64,000 nt of DNA from Angiostrongylus vasorum (Eukaryota > Nematoda > Chromadorea > Rhabditida > Metastrongylidae): contig JADANN010000417.1 of the NCBI GenBank assembly GCA_018806985.1, positions 806,001 to 870,000 of the forward strand, written 5' to 3'. Positions 9,126 through 20,345 of the stretch are shown here, one piece after another. The position numbers and the translations under genes were made by a program. The notes below the pieces were generated by a model. The model did not search any database. It worked only from the letters and a program-made list of their open reading frames with translations, and was not told the DNA's origin. Each line of letters opens with the position of its first letter. Within the stretch, counting starts at the first letter, position 1.

Positions 9126-11639
9126 TTCGTTTTTCATATGAAACGTACTCTACAGTTCATCTAAAAAATGTTTATAACGAGGAGGCAGCATTTCGTCTCA
9201 AACTGAAATCATTTGTTCGGAAATCTGTAATAAATACAAAAACAAATATAACTTCACCAAGACTACCACTACCGTGGATTACGTAAGGCTGTAGTGTATT
9301 GCTTGACTTATATAACCTTTTGTGATTATCGTTAGATAGCCGCTATGAATAAAGCTACTTATCAATGCAGGGCTGGAGTCGAGTTGTGGCAATGACTAGA
9401 CCCACCAAAAATGACTGGTTTTCAGGTACTGAAAAAGGCAACCAATTATTCCCTAACTTTTATAAAAGCGTAGAAAATTACGCGAAGTATGCAGCTTACT
9501 AGAGAGCTCTCAACAAATGCTGAGCAGCGAAATAAAAGTGCTACGCATTTCATTGGGTGCACACAAAACGAAATGTTTTCACTATTAAACAAATGTACGT
9601 ACATGAAAACCACTGTGCTCAGCATTTGGAGAGGAATCATTGGAAAAGAATGGCAGGGTCTAAATCGATACGCGAAAAGATTCGGTGTGATATTAAGAGC
9701 AAGTTAAGGAAAAAGTTTGAAAATCTATCACGCCGCGCAAGAAGGTCAAATCAAAGGACCAACGCCGGTCAAGCTCCAAGTAAAAACCCTGAAATAGAGT
9801 GCGCACCAAAAATATCCAGAGGTACTGTGCTAGGAGGCATAAACACTTTCCGGCAATTGTGCGTTCATTGTTAGAATTTGTTCCGAGCTTCGCGCCTAAT
9901 CAATTCATTTCTGAACCAATCCTGCGCACGATCACGTGTAGTCTGCTTGAACTTCGAAAATCAAGATCAGCTACGTTACAGGGGTAGGCTAGAAAGGTTA
10001 GGTAAAAGTAGTACCAAGGGGGGGGAGGGGAACTACCACCAATACCTTTTCCCAAAGTTTCTTTTTAACAAGAGCTACCAAAAAGCGATATTGACCCCTG
10101 CATTTCGTTTATTTTCGGACGAAATTCTCCGCATTCCTAATCACTTCCAAAAAAGAAAAATAAGCTCCAACCTCACACACCAACGAAAATGTGGTATGCG
10201 CCAGGTTAGAGAGCTCTTGAATTCAAAACCTGTTAGACTTTCTATTAGTGATAAAGATAGAGAATTTGTAGTTATTCTTAGTCAGTTGGATATTAGAATA
10301 ACAGAGGGGCATCTCAATGATGTCTCTCTCTATCGAAGATCCTCTGAAAAGGAATATAGAAATCAATACCGAAAATCAAATCAGGAATGGTCCAACGCGG
10401 CAAGGGCAGCGGGTTTAGAGCCTTCAGTTATTTCTCTACTAAAAAGACGAACATCCAATTTGTCCTGTCTTTTACTTGCTTATTAAAACACATAAGCTTG
10501 CTTCAACTGATGATATTATATCAACGAACCCATCATCATTTAAAGTTAAAGCAATCACCAGTTGCATAGGCGGACCAACGGAGAGAAAAACGTGGTTTCC
10601 TGAACCTTATTCTGACCCAGTTGCTAAAATTCTTTCCAACCCGTCTACCTAACACCAAAATATTTCTAGACCACCTACGGTGCGCTCAACCAAACAACAC
10701 GCAGGTAATGAAGCCATTCGATGTTACATCATTTTATACCAACGTGTCGAATGACTCCGCAATGCAAGCGATTCTCGAGTTGCTCGTAGAGCACGAAAGG
10801 GAAATAATAATGTACGGCTTGTTGATTGCGCAACTAATGTCTCTTTTAAAACAGTGTCCTAGTTGTTCAATCTTCAGGTGGTCTGGAAAATATTTTGCAC
10901 AAATTAGAGCGTTGGCCATGCCATGGGACAGCGTTTAGAAGCAGCCATCGCTTTCATGTATAAGGTGGCAGTTCTCAATCACCGACCCTTACTCTACTGT
11001 CGGTACATGGACGACTGCTTCATCGTCTGTTCCACACAAGAACAGACGGATGAGTGCTTTGAATTGTTAAACCGACAGTCAGAGCATATAAATTTTGCAC
11101 GAGAAAAAACCAACCAAAAACTGGCTTCCATTTTTTAACATCCAAATAAAGCTCTCAAAAAGTGGCTGTATAACAAAAATGGTATCGTAAGCCAAGTAGT
11201 AAAAATATACTAGTTCACTACCTCTCCTCTCATCCTTCACACATGGAAAAAAGCACTCATCAAAAAACATGTACCGTACGGCTGAATATTTGTGCACAGA
11301 AGAAGAGGAAAGGAAGGAATCGCCTATCCTGCCACAAAAAATTGCCATTTCCAATCGCTACGAAGTAGAAGCCACTCGGGTTAGACAAAAAGGCAAAGTA
11401 GTTCCCCAAAAATAAGGTTTCGGACGTAAGTAAGATCCCTTTTAAGGTACTCTTTATATCAAATGAAATAAGTTCCGTCATTAAGAGATGCTTAAGAAAA
11501 AGTGGGCTTGAAAATTATGTGACGGTTATTGACCTCCCACCCAGTACCCTACGCCGTCAGTTAGTTCGCAACCGTCTGTATGATTGTTTGTGCAGCTCAG
11601 AAAACTGTATGATCTGTTCCAACGAGTGCAGGGGATTGC

Positions 11640-11948
11640 ATGAAATCAAGTATAATATACTTGATCTCATGTAAGGCATGCGGCAAGAAATATATTGTGG
11701 AAACGGGTAGAACACTTTGTGCTCGCATAAAAGAACATCTAGATGGGAAAGCTAAAATTTGTCAAAACACTCCTCTGCGTACGCATAGGGCGCAAAAGCA
11801 CAATGGCGATGATTTTGAAGTGACTGTGCAGATCCTAGCGCAGGGATCGAAAACATCAAAGCGCAAAACTCTTGAGGCGTTTTGGATAAATTTCAAAAAA
11901 TCCAAAGATGAACCGGAAAGACGAATGCCTCACTATCACACTTTTTGA
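11640..11948 (+). CDS. GIY-YIG endonuclease domain fragment of the Penelope-like element
   Basis: A 102-residue open frame beginning MKSSIIYLISCKACGKK. The pattern of IYL, two cysteines four apart, then ETGRTLCARIKEHL fits the GIY-YIG nuclease that Penelope-like elements carry after their RT. The domain would nick target DNA for insertion. Here it is the C-terminal end of a broken element, starting after frameshifts, and ends FWINFKKSKDEP then PHYHTF. The glycine of the second motif is replaced by valine (YIV). Not expected to be made as an independent protein. Confidence 0.7.
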   Translation: MKSSIIYLISCKACGKKYIVETGRTLCARIKEHLDGKAKICQNTPLRTHRAQKHNGDDFEVTVQILAQGSKTSKRKTLEAFWINFKKSKDEPERRMPHYHTF

Positions 11949-12131
11949 CCCCCTGGGTGTGCCTCGCTGGCGACCCCACGTGGAACAACGCGTGGGCCAG
12001 TCCCACTCGTAACATCACGGTGAGTAGCCTTTCTGTTCAATATGGCGTCTATTTAAAAGTTTGATTTTCATTAATACTTTACCCTTTTTTCCCACCGAGT
12101 AATTAAAGTATCCTTATATAAAATACGTCCA

Positions 12132-12167
12132 GGCTCTGAGGAAAGCGAAATCGCCGAAACGTCAGCC
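12132..12167 (+). ncRNA. Hammerhead-ribozyme-like motif at the Penelope 3' end
   Basis: GGCT (12132-12135), core CTGAGGA (12136-12142), stem II GCG-AAAT-CGC (12145-12154), GAAAC (12156-12160), GTC (12161-12163), AGCC (12164-12167). GGCT pairs with AGCC as stem I. The first stem II position is an A facing C, where other copies have G facing C. The core is intact, unlike the mirror at 31088-31124. Confidence 0.7.
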
Positions 12168-12618
12168 ATCGACCAACAACAGCAACAACAACGACAACGT
12201 CAACGTAGACCTGTATCAACCTCGCATTAGCTAAACAAGATCAGTTTATAAAATCATATAAATAAATATAACAACCATTACTAATTGGTGAGAGTGATCC
12301 TTAAACATCTTCTCCACTGTGGTACTCGTGTTCATATTAGCCCATCTTTTTAAATACCGTATTGTAGTTAAGACAGTTTTAAGCACTTGTTTCTGCTAAC
12401 AGCAGGTGGTCAGCGATGTCGTTGAGTGGTTGCAAATAGTGTGCAAGTTTTAATTCTGCTAGAGAAAAAAGGTTGTCTGGTGTAGTGGAAATTATTTTGG
12501 AACAGCTTCGATTACAGTTCAGAGCAGCCACTAACTAAAGAGCTATGAGAATGCCACTGTCACATCTAAACAGTGGTCGCAACTAGGACAGTTGATGTCT
12601 TCAAATACTAAGATGCAT

Positions 12619-12887
12619 CTTGTAACAGTTCCCAGGATCGACTTTCTATTAACCTCGGCATTGGAATATGAATGCGTCGTTTTCTTGTTCAGCAATCGCG
12701 AGGTTATGAGTAACCTTATGCGACCATAATCAGCTGTTCTAATCTTCCTCATGGGAAGGCACGTAAAAAAGCGGCTCTGAAGAAGGCGATACTGCCGAAA
12801 CGTCAGCTACTGTTGTATTGTATTGTGTTTTCTATGGAAGTAAATGTATGCCGTTTAACAACCTCGCGATTGCTGAACAAGAAAACG
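12619..12887 (+). mobile_element. Non-autonomous hammerhead element with empty-site allele
   Basis: A 269-bp insertion flanked by actaagatgcat (12607-12618 and 12888-12899). The right arm carries the unfilled site once, at about 30638-30650. The element contains two inverted segments of about 30 bases, built on cgcgaggtt and aacctcgcg (about 12668-12700 and 12857-12888). An intact-core hammerhead motif at 12772-12808 lies between them. Its left 80 bases (gatcgactttctattaacct) also occur at 56850-56890 beside another hammerhead. No coding capacity; likely mobilised by a Penelope-like element. Confidence 0.85.
12772..12808 (+). ncRNA. Hammerhead-ribozyme-like motif, intact core
   Basis: CGGCT (12772-12776), CTGAAGA (12777-12783), an unpaired A, stem II GGCG-ATAC-TGCC (12785-12796), GAAAC (12797-12801), GTC (12802-12804), AGCT. 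Stem I is GGCT against AGCT (one mismatch). Stem III is only the self-complementary ACGT. Predicted cleavage is after the C of GTC. Confidence 0.75.
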
Positions 12888-13006
12888 ACTAAGATGCATT
12901 TCAATACACGTCGGGTGACAAGCCATTCTTTTCCCGTAAAAATGTTTCGTACTATCCTTTGATTCCCACAGACATTGGAGAAACGAACAGCTTGTCAAAT
13001 GTGAAT

Positions 13007-16000
13007 TTTTTTTTAACTGAAGAGAAAACCTCGTTGCGAAGGTCTGTCACCTGTATCACCTGTAGTCCCGTTGATCGTCGATTGACTCGAGCGGGTCTTC
13101 CATTTTTCCCTGTCGCGTGCAAGAGTAGACCAGTAGGTTCTGCTAGCTCTAGGGGGCTCGTTGAGCATCACATCTTTCTTCAAGGCTTCTCGTGAAGAAC
13201 TCTGACCATCGGGTTCGTGGTTTTCCTGCAGTGAGTTTGACATCTGGAGGAATCCAGTCACTCACTAACGGCTCTTATCCATCGGTTGTCGTTCATACGT
13301 ATTACGTGTTCGGCCCACCTTATCTTCGACTGTTTGGCTTACAGAACGGCATCTTTGATTTTTGTTCGTTGACGCAGGTCGGAGCTTCGGATCCCTTCCT
13401 TTACTTTTGTGAAAGGGGATACTCCTAGCATTGTCCTTTCGACTACGGGTTCAATAACGCTGAGTGATCTTTCATCGTGCTTACGCAGCGACCAGGTTTC
13501 TAACGCATACGTTAACGCAGGAAGAACTGTTGAGTCGAAAAGGTGGGCACGGAGTCGGCTGTTCTTTGTTCTCCTCACCACATCTTCGAAGCTCATGAAA
13601 GCTCCCCAAGCCGCTCGTTTCCTTCTGGTCAAGTCTGGAGCTAAGTCGTTCAACATGTTGATTCCTCGACCTGGATAGATATAACTGGAGCATTCGGAGA
13701 TAGTTCCGTTGAGCGTGAATGGGTCATAAGAAACCAATCCCTTCTTCATGAACATCGTTTTTGTGAGATTTAGCCGAAGGCCAATTTTTTCAACAGGCTT
13801 AATCAAAGTCGGCAAGCATGCGTTCCGCTTGGCTAATGTTTGGTGTTGTAAGGACGATGTTATCAGCAAAGCGGAGATAGTGTAAGTGTAGAGCATCGAT
13901 TTTCACTCCCATATTATCCCATTCCAATGTTCGCATGACGTTCTGGAGGGTGGCAGTAAATAATGTAATTTTGGCGAAATGGTATCTGCCTAACTCCTCT
14001 TTTTGACGTCGATGTTAATAACGTTGTAGAGTGGTGACATCTTGGTTGTGAAATCTTTGTACAGCTCACGGAGAATCTTTATGTACTGAGTAGCGACTCC
14101 TTGACTGTGGAGGGCTTCCATGACTTTTTCTGCCTCAATTGAGTCAAAGGCGTTCTTTAAATCGATGGAGTGAGACAGAGCGGTCTTTGTAGTCTCGCGA
14201 TACTTCAACCAGTGTTGTTATCGTGTGGATGTGGTCGATCGTACTAAATCCTTTTTAAAACCCCGCTTGCTCACATGGCTGTCCTTCGTCCAGTGTTCTG
14301 TCTCGATTGAAAAAGTTTCTAGACGGCAGGCAGAAAGCAGATTTGGCAATAGTTGCCTATATCGTATAGGTCACCCTCCTTAAACAATAACACGGTCTTG
14401 CTGGTTTCCACTGAGCAGGTACCTCGCATTCAGACAGGTAACGTGTGAAGAGCCGAGCAAGTCTGTTTACGAAGACTGGTGGAAGGTTCTTCAGGTGTTC
14501 TGGTCCTTTCCTGTCTGGACCTGGTGCTGTTCGATCTTTCACCGACGAAATGGCATGTCGGATTTCGGAAGGGAGAACCGGTGGTACAACATATCCATCC
14601 TCCTTAATTTCATAAGATGGGAGTTGGACGTGGCTATCGAAGAGATCTGGGAGGTATTCGTGAGTGATTTTCTCCACTGCTTTTCTGGACGCTGTAACTG
14701 TTCCGTCTGGGCGTCGGAGCGCAATCATCTTGGTTTTGTAATTGACGAAGCTTCGGCGGGCTTTGCGAATGCTTTTCCCAGCCTCTACAGCTTCGTCCAT
14801 TATCGCCTGTCTTCATTGTTTTGCAAGTTTGTTAGTTCGTGGTTGCCTGCAGCTCGTGCGATTCCACGCTGGCGTATCAACTCGAGACGTCTCTTGGTGA
14901 GTTTCGAACTCGCAGCTTACATAGCACTAACGTGAAGATGTTGAATGAGCCGATCGTATTCCTAGTCGATGCCGACTAATGAATTGAATAAGTCCCAGTT
15001 TATGATGGTTTTAAAAAATTCGTTTTTTTCAATTTACTGGCTTCTTCTCCTTTCTGCAAGAAATGGAATCTTGCAATGAGACGATGGTATTATCCCGCAG
15101 AGAATTTTGGGAGAACAGCGGCATCGGTTAGGCAAAACCTTCTACTTACTATGATGCGGTCTATTTCGTTATGGTGCTAACTACTGGAAACTCCCACGTC
15201 CAGCGTTGAGGGTGGGGCTTCTGGAATTGCGGCTTACCATGGATGGTGGTGGTCTTCATGATAAATTTAGAGAGCTGCTCACCCTGTTCGTTCCATTCTA
15301 ATCCATGAGTCCCAGTATGACGTCCTTTAGACGTTCTTCCTCGTCCAATCTTCGCCTTAAAATCTACAGTGATGACCTTGAAGAATGTATGGTCTTCTCT
15401 ATAGAACTTCTCCAAGTCCATATAGAACGCTTCTACTTCTTCTTCGTGATAGTTTGATGTCGGCGCGTAAACCAAAACGTCCGATTCGGGTTGTTACTTG
15501 TTCCAGTGAATCAATGTTCATAGACAAACTCTTGTTGATGAGAATGCCGATGACGCCAACCCTTCTACTGTCTCGTGTTCCGAGGAACAGTTCTTCTGCG
15601 GTGTCATAGATGGCGTTGAATGGGTGGGGTCGTCTCGTCTCGGCCAGGCCGATGACGTCGTACCTCATCCTTCTTGCTTGCATCAGCAAGTCTTCTATCG
15701 AGGACTCGGATGCAAGTGTACGTGCATTGTAAGTACAGATCGTGACCTTAGTTCTTCGTAATTCAGGCAGCATCCACTAGCCCTGAGATTTTAGCAGCCT
15801 CTCCGTACTCGTCCTACCCAACGCTGCTGAATTGGGGGGCTTTATAGGAGTCAGGGGAATGGGACCCGTTTTTTTTCAGTTTTCAGCTTTTTTGATCCCA
15901 CGTATAGCTTGACGGGTTCCGAATGTGGAGGCTGGATATACTCACGGGTAGTTTGCCAGGCTGTCCCAGACTGGACACGAAGCTAATTTGTTGGAGGCGA

Positions 16001-16290
16001 CTCCTAACCGCTTCCCATATACTTCCCTGTCATTTGATTGCAGGCTTTTTGACAGAATTGACTCGTAGAATACAATCTGCATAAACTAGAACGCACCCAC
16101 ACACGTGTGCATGAAAACGCCTCCTAAATACAGAAAGTATGTGCCAAATCGGCCTAACAGAAACAAGGATTCCATCCCTTGGTTCCACCTTCGTCTCAAG
16201 TAAACAAAGGTCGCTTTTGGTCCGCCATCAACCCCTTGTCCGCCGCCTGAGACTGTCATAGATTTTTCAAACGACTTCATTTTTTTTTAC
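13007..16290 (-). pseudogene. RTE-clade LINE, left arm copy (nearly full length, decayed)
   Basis: Minus-strand frames give an APE endonuclease at 15161-15773 ([39 protein letters not shown]). The linker and RT start are at 14357-14800 (RTAPGPDRKGPEHLKNLPPV). The RT A box is at 13990-14208 (SIDLKNAFDSIEAEKVMEAL), followed by RFADN near 13.86 kb where FADD is required. The C-terminal domain is at 13339-13896 (SRLRAHLFDSTVLPALTYA). The 5' untranslated part runs to about 16.29 kb. Several frameshifts and the FADD-to-FADN change make it inactive. It sits between the two 350-base direct repeats. Confidence 0.85.
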
Positions 16291-16305
16291 AAGTTCTTTT
16301 TTTCA

Positions 16306-16660
16306 AGGTAGTTTTTAGGTATTTGTTTCTACTGAGAAGAACTGCTCAGCGATGACGTTGGATGGTCTCAGATATTATGTTAGTCTTAATTCTGTTGGAG
16401 AAAAAAGTTAATGTGGTGCAATAGAAATTATTTTTAAGCAGCTTCTATTACAACTCAGAGCAGCCACAAACTATGGAGCGGCGAGAATGTTACTGGGACA
16501 TCAGAACAGATGTCGCAACCAGAACAATTTATGTCTTCAAGCAATGAGATGCGTTTCAATACGCCTTGAGTGAGTGGCTGTTCATTTCCTATAAATATAT
16601 TTCGCACTGTCTTTTGATCACCACAGGCAACCGAAGAAGAAACGGCTTGTCAAATGTGAA
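16306..16660 (+). repeat. 350-base direct repeat, copy 2 (left arm)
   Basis: Second copy of the repeat at 12365-13006, without the 281-bp insertion. It ends cttgtcaaatgtga about 100 bases past the stop codon of the secreted-protein gene, so it may have begun as that gene's 3' flank. Confidence 0.7.
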
Positions 16661-16763
16661 GTTTATTGAATTTATTGATTGAAAATGGGCATTTGAGATG
16701 TGCTAGGAATTGAATCTGATGAAAGATTTACTTGACAAAAACGTATTTGATGCACCCTATTTC

Positions 16764-18855
16764 TCAACCTGTGACAGTGACAGAAACACTGGCGAAGCTT
16801 GATCCGAATGGGGCGGCTCTCAAGGCACCAGCAACCCTGTTCATCACGCCCTGCCACATTTGGGTCGACCAATTTGCCATGATGACATTGGTAGTCGAGA
16901 CTGATCCAGAAATAGTGAAGTGTTGTTGTGGCACAGCCACAATATTCATAAATGGGCTCATGAACATGCAGTTATCCATTGCAATGCATAAACTTGCCAC
17001 TGTATTACCGATAATAATGCAGTTTCCCGGCACGTTCGGCATAACTGTAACAAATTTCTTAGGTGACTGTCTCTTCTTGACGAACTAAAGAACTGATGAA
17101 GAACTGTCAAGTGGACTATCTTTTGGAAACAACCATGCGTGAGTAAAATAAAACAAAAAGCCTTGAAAGAGTATCATTTCGATTACAACGAAGGAAGCTT
17201 AAATTCTCACTGAGCTTTCATGTTTTTTGCATTTGAGCTTGTTGTAAAGAGCTTTCTTCACTACAATAGCTCATCTATTTTGCACTGCTTTTCCGAGGAA
17301 ACTAACAAGCAGCGTTTAGTGGAAGGTTTAAAGGAATCTATGCTTGGATTTTGCCATGAAGCTAACCGAAGTGTTGTGTAATACGAGCACTTCTTCTATA
17401 GAATTTGTTCCAAGCATTCCATGTGCTTTGCGCAGATGAAATTATTAGCTTGGGAATGCGGTAGTACTGCACATCATTTCTAAGCGTGTTTCAATACTCA
17501 CTTCACGCAAGCTTGTTAAGAATGTTAGACAGCAATCACTTTCAAGCTGTGGAAACTTGTTGTTACGCATGTTTGACTGTCGCAAGTTTCTTGGTAGCAT
17601 CCCTCGGTGGTTTGAAATTGTGAACCAGAATTAAGCACTAACCCATGATCATAGCTCCCATAGCTGGATTGACGAGCACATTATCGCACTGAAGTGGAGC
17701 GTAATTGGTTTGCACAGTAAGCTGGGCCAAAATGGCAGATATCACATCAGGAAAGAGGCCAGCACGACGGCCTTGTTCCTCCAGTACATCAATCACCTAA
17801 AGAAACCCACATGGAAAATGAAGTGATCTGCACTAGCTGTACCAAGGAAGACGAAGGAATTGCTGCAACGGCAACTTGACTCTTTTTTATAAAACTCACT
17901 GCTTGCATCATCAGACGTTGTACGAACGCTCGAACTGCCATGCCGCTTCTTAAAATTCCTGGAAGCTGAGACGCGACACTATTGCGAGACGTCCAAATCA
18001 TGTTGACAGGCAGGGTAAATCCACTAACGGTAAAGCTAACATTCCTTGCTGTAAAAATTGAAGAAATTCAGTGCATGGTCTAAGCTGGGGTGTCGCGGTC
18101 CCCTGTTTTTCCCTTGTTGTTCCGTTTATTCACTAGAATGATTACTGGTGTTTAGATAGATCACTGTTGTGAAACTTCTTCTATGTTCGCTATTTGCCAC
18201 CTAAATGGCGGCATTCTTCTCAGAAGAAGTTAGATATTTTCATTCCACTTCTTTTCACATTTGTTCACTCATTTCGCTGCTTAGAAAAGCGTGCACTCCT
18301 TATACAAGACAAAGTAATAGCGAGAGAAATTACACGGAGGAAAAACACTAAGCTTCTCACTTTGTTTGGCAGTGGAGGTTGAGCTTTTGAAGGCGAAGAC
18401 AATCCATGGTTTGCTTTAAAAATTGACGTATTAGAAGTTCTATTTTATAGAAGCAGGTACGACAAACTCGCACTAAATGTCAAAGCGAGTGCATGATTTA
18501 TCACCTTCGCCCAAAGGGGTTTTCTTGAAAAGACTAAAAATTCCAAGCGTTATGCGACACAATTGGTAGAGACAAAACAAGAGGTGGGAACCTTCTATGG
18601 ACAATGGCAAATTGTAAGAATTCACAAATTTCCATTCATTGACGGCATTTTTTGAAGGCTGTGTTTTGCCATTCCATGAACACGTGCTTTCATTCACCAC
18701 CAACCTTACAGGCAAAATTGGTTCCTAAAAAAACAGCATTTATTTTACTCGATACCTTGACCAGGTGGCAGTTGTCCACATCCCAACGTCGGTGAGATCA
18801 CGAAAAGTAGACATATAAGAAATGCCAGCAGCAGTGGAGTTTTTGAGCTTGTCAT
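16764..18855 (-). CDS. Secreted protein gene of unrecognised nematode-type family (intact copy)
   Basis: Four exons join in phase with GT-AG introns: 18756-18855, 17900-18048, 17643-17796 and 16764-17044. They total 684 bases, giving 227 residues plus stop. The protein starts MTSSKTPLLLAFLICLL, a clear signal peptide, with likely cleavage after LGCG. Later blocks are PVNMIWTSRNSVASQLPGIL, RAFVQRLMMQAVIDVLEEQG, then GNCIIIGNTVASLC, and a conserved-looking end NVIMANWSTQMWQGVMNRVA. It has about five cysteines and no transmembrane segment after the signal, so it should be exported. I do not recognise a named domain. It resembles small secreted families of parasitic nematodes, but that is inference. 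Intron 1 hides an antisense open frame that I do not credit. The mirror copy at 25611-27774 is damaged. Confidence 0.85.
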
Positions 18856-19003
18856 GTTTCAGCTAAACTCCTAAAATGTTGGCAATTCTTGGAGAAGAAG
18901 AAAGCTGAAAAGTGTTTGTTTGTTAAGAGCACTTGGGAAAGACGGAAAGAATTTCGTGTCACTGCGATTCGATATCAACTTATGGGCTATTAAATATCGT
19001 TTC

Positions 19004-19640
19004 TCATAACGCTGAATAAAAATTCGAAACAAAGCCATTAAGTCGTAAAGAAGACAGATGAAAACAACACTGCTTTCGAGACTCGATCACGAGCGACTGA
19101 ATGTCAATGTCCTTTTGCGTAGTGTGAAGAAGGCGGAAACCAATAACACACTGTAAATTATCACTGACTATCATCGTTTGAAGATATGCCATTGGCCGTT
19201 TCTGGAATTGAGCTTTTGCAATATACGCTGATAACAAGTCCAGGAGAAATCTGATAACGTTGTTTAGAGAGCTTTGCAGATTCGCCCCTAAATTTTCCTC
19301 ACCACTGTTGGGAAGGTCCGAGGTGTGGACGGTTTTGAGTTCGACGAAAGTTTCATTTGCAGCCAGGAACAAAGAGAAAAATCTGTGCTTGGACTATCTA
19401 AGCGTTTTCGGCTTGACGAGTCAGAACCAATCACACTCAGAAAGTTTTCAATAGGAATGTTACACTTCACTCTGCCTCTTGGCAAGGGATTCATCTGGAA
19501 AGACAGAGTTTTGCAAACTTGTATAGCTTTATTATTCGTAGGAATGTACTCTAAGACGTTGAGAAATTTATTTATATTGGGAAGAACTTCCATGTTGCTT
19601 ATCATAGTGGCGCTAAGGTACAGCACAGCTTCTTGGAACT
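19004..19640 (-). other. Open frames upstream of the secreted-protein gene
   Basis: Two overlapping minus-strand frames (19288-19626 and 19004-19372) have partly matching frames at 25067-25462 in the right arm, both ending VSNFYSAL. Alignment shows frameshifts and a large deletion between arms, so coding is doubtful. The region is immediately upstream of the secreted gene's start and may hold its promoter. Confidence 0.3.
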
Positions 19641-20094
19641 AATAATAACTGTGGTAGTAAATAAAGAAAGTTGTTTCAGCTCCTCATGACGGCATGATTT
19701 TAAAAAGAGTACAAAGTCCTTTCAGGAATGCTGGACGTAAAGCATTATGGGTTACAGTACTCTTATTCGCTTCTTCGTACCGAAATAGAGTCAAAGAATG
19801 TTTTAAGAACCCAATAATTTATTCTATTCGTCGTCGTACCAGAAGAAACACATTCTGTAAGGACGGATATATTCTTTTCAAAAATAACACCGTATAAGGA
19901 CTCTTAAAACAATAACTTTGAAATTCCCAATCTATCCCATTCTAAGAAGTGTCGGAATCACAGTTTTGCCTTCGCCGATATCCTTTTTTTCCATTTAACA
20001 GCCAGTGGAATAGAAACTTCGTCGACTCCTATCTAGTGCTTATTGTGGAGATTCACGAAATGACCTCTATGATTTTGAGTGAGTCATGAATCGC

Positions 20095-20345
20095 GTGTGT
20101 GGCACAGTGTTCGTAGGAGCGCTGCAATATGTCTGGGATCGATTCTCACACCCAAGGCCCACCAAGGCTTCCATCCCTCCGGTGTCGGCAAATTTCTTGT
20201 ATGGGATGATGGCAGCACTGGCTCGGTAAGCCACCACGACTCAGTGTAAAGGCCAGATATGCGTTCAAGCAGCCTAAATGATCCTTAACAAAGTCTAATG
20301 CATGGCGCATGCCTCAGAGATTGATCAAGGCCGAGAGCTTTCTCC
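20095..20345 (+). mobile_element. tRNA-derived SINE (left arm, inner)
   Basis: Head gtgtggcacagtgttcgtag with a gggatcgattctc B box, then the usual body and the tail ending at gattgatcaaggccgagagc. It mirrors 24145-24408. Confidence 0.75.

Larger units (their letters stand above)
9640..12190 (+). pseudogene. Penelope-like retroelement, left arm copy
   Basis: Broken frames spell a Penelope-like polyprotein. The basic N-terminal part is at 9.65-9.87 kb and the RT lead-in (SLYRRSSEKEYRNQYRK) near 10.33 kb. Next comes AITSCIGGPTERKTW at about 10.55 kb, DVTSFYTNVSNDSAMQA at about 10.72 kb, and the catalytic box RYMDDCFIV at about 11001-11024. The C-terminal GIY-YIG-like endonuclease is at 11640-11948 (IIYLISCKACGKKYIVETGR, then RIKEHL). 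At least four frameshifts or stops separate the parts. The expected YVG of the endonuclease is YIV. A hammerhead-like motif follows at 12132-12167. This copy retains the endonuclease region that its mirror has lost. Confidence 0.85.
12365..13006 (+). repeat. 350-base direct repeat, copy 1 (left arm)
   Basis: Homologous in the same orientation to 16306-16660. Landmarks are cagcgatgacgttggatgg / cagcgatgtcgttgagtgg, cagagcagccactaac, and the end cttgtcaaatgtga. The pair flanks the RTE copy. This copy is enlarged by a 281-bp insertion event. Mirror copies are at 30535-30890 and 27880-28245. Nature unknown; no terminal TG..CA, so not an obvious LTR. Confidence 0.7.

Noticed and set aside
10021..10032. 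Poly-G tract as a regulatory or quadruplex element
   Set aside because: A single short run within a decayed Penelope frame, interrupted in the mirror copy; no further support.
12365..16660. LTR retrotransposon bounded by the 350-base repeats
   Set aside because: No terminal TG..CA, no primer-binding site, and the interior is an RTE-type LINE in the opposite sense.
18194..18382. 62-codon open frame antisense in intron 1 of the secreted gene, nearly identical at 26087-26275
   Set aside because: Conservation between palindrome arms is expected for any DNA there and says nothing about coding; composition is unremarkable.
18473..18715. 80-codon minus-strand frame with a counterpart at 25772-26026
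   Set aside because: It lies wholly inside intron 1 of the secreted gene, and the two arms differ at the start and end of the frame.
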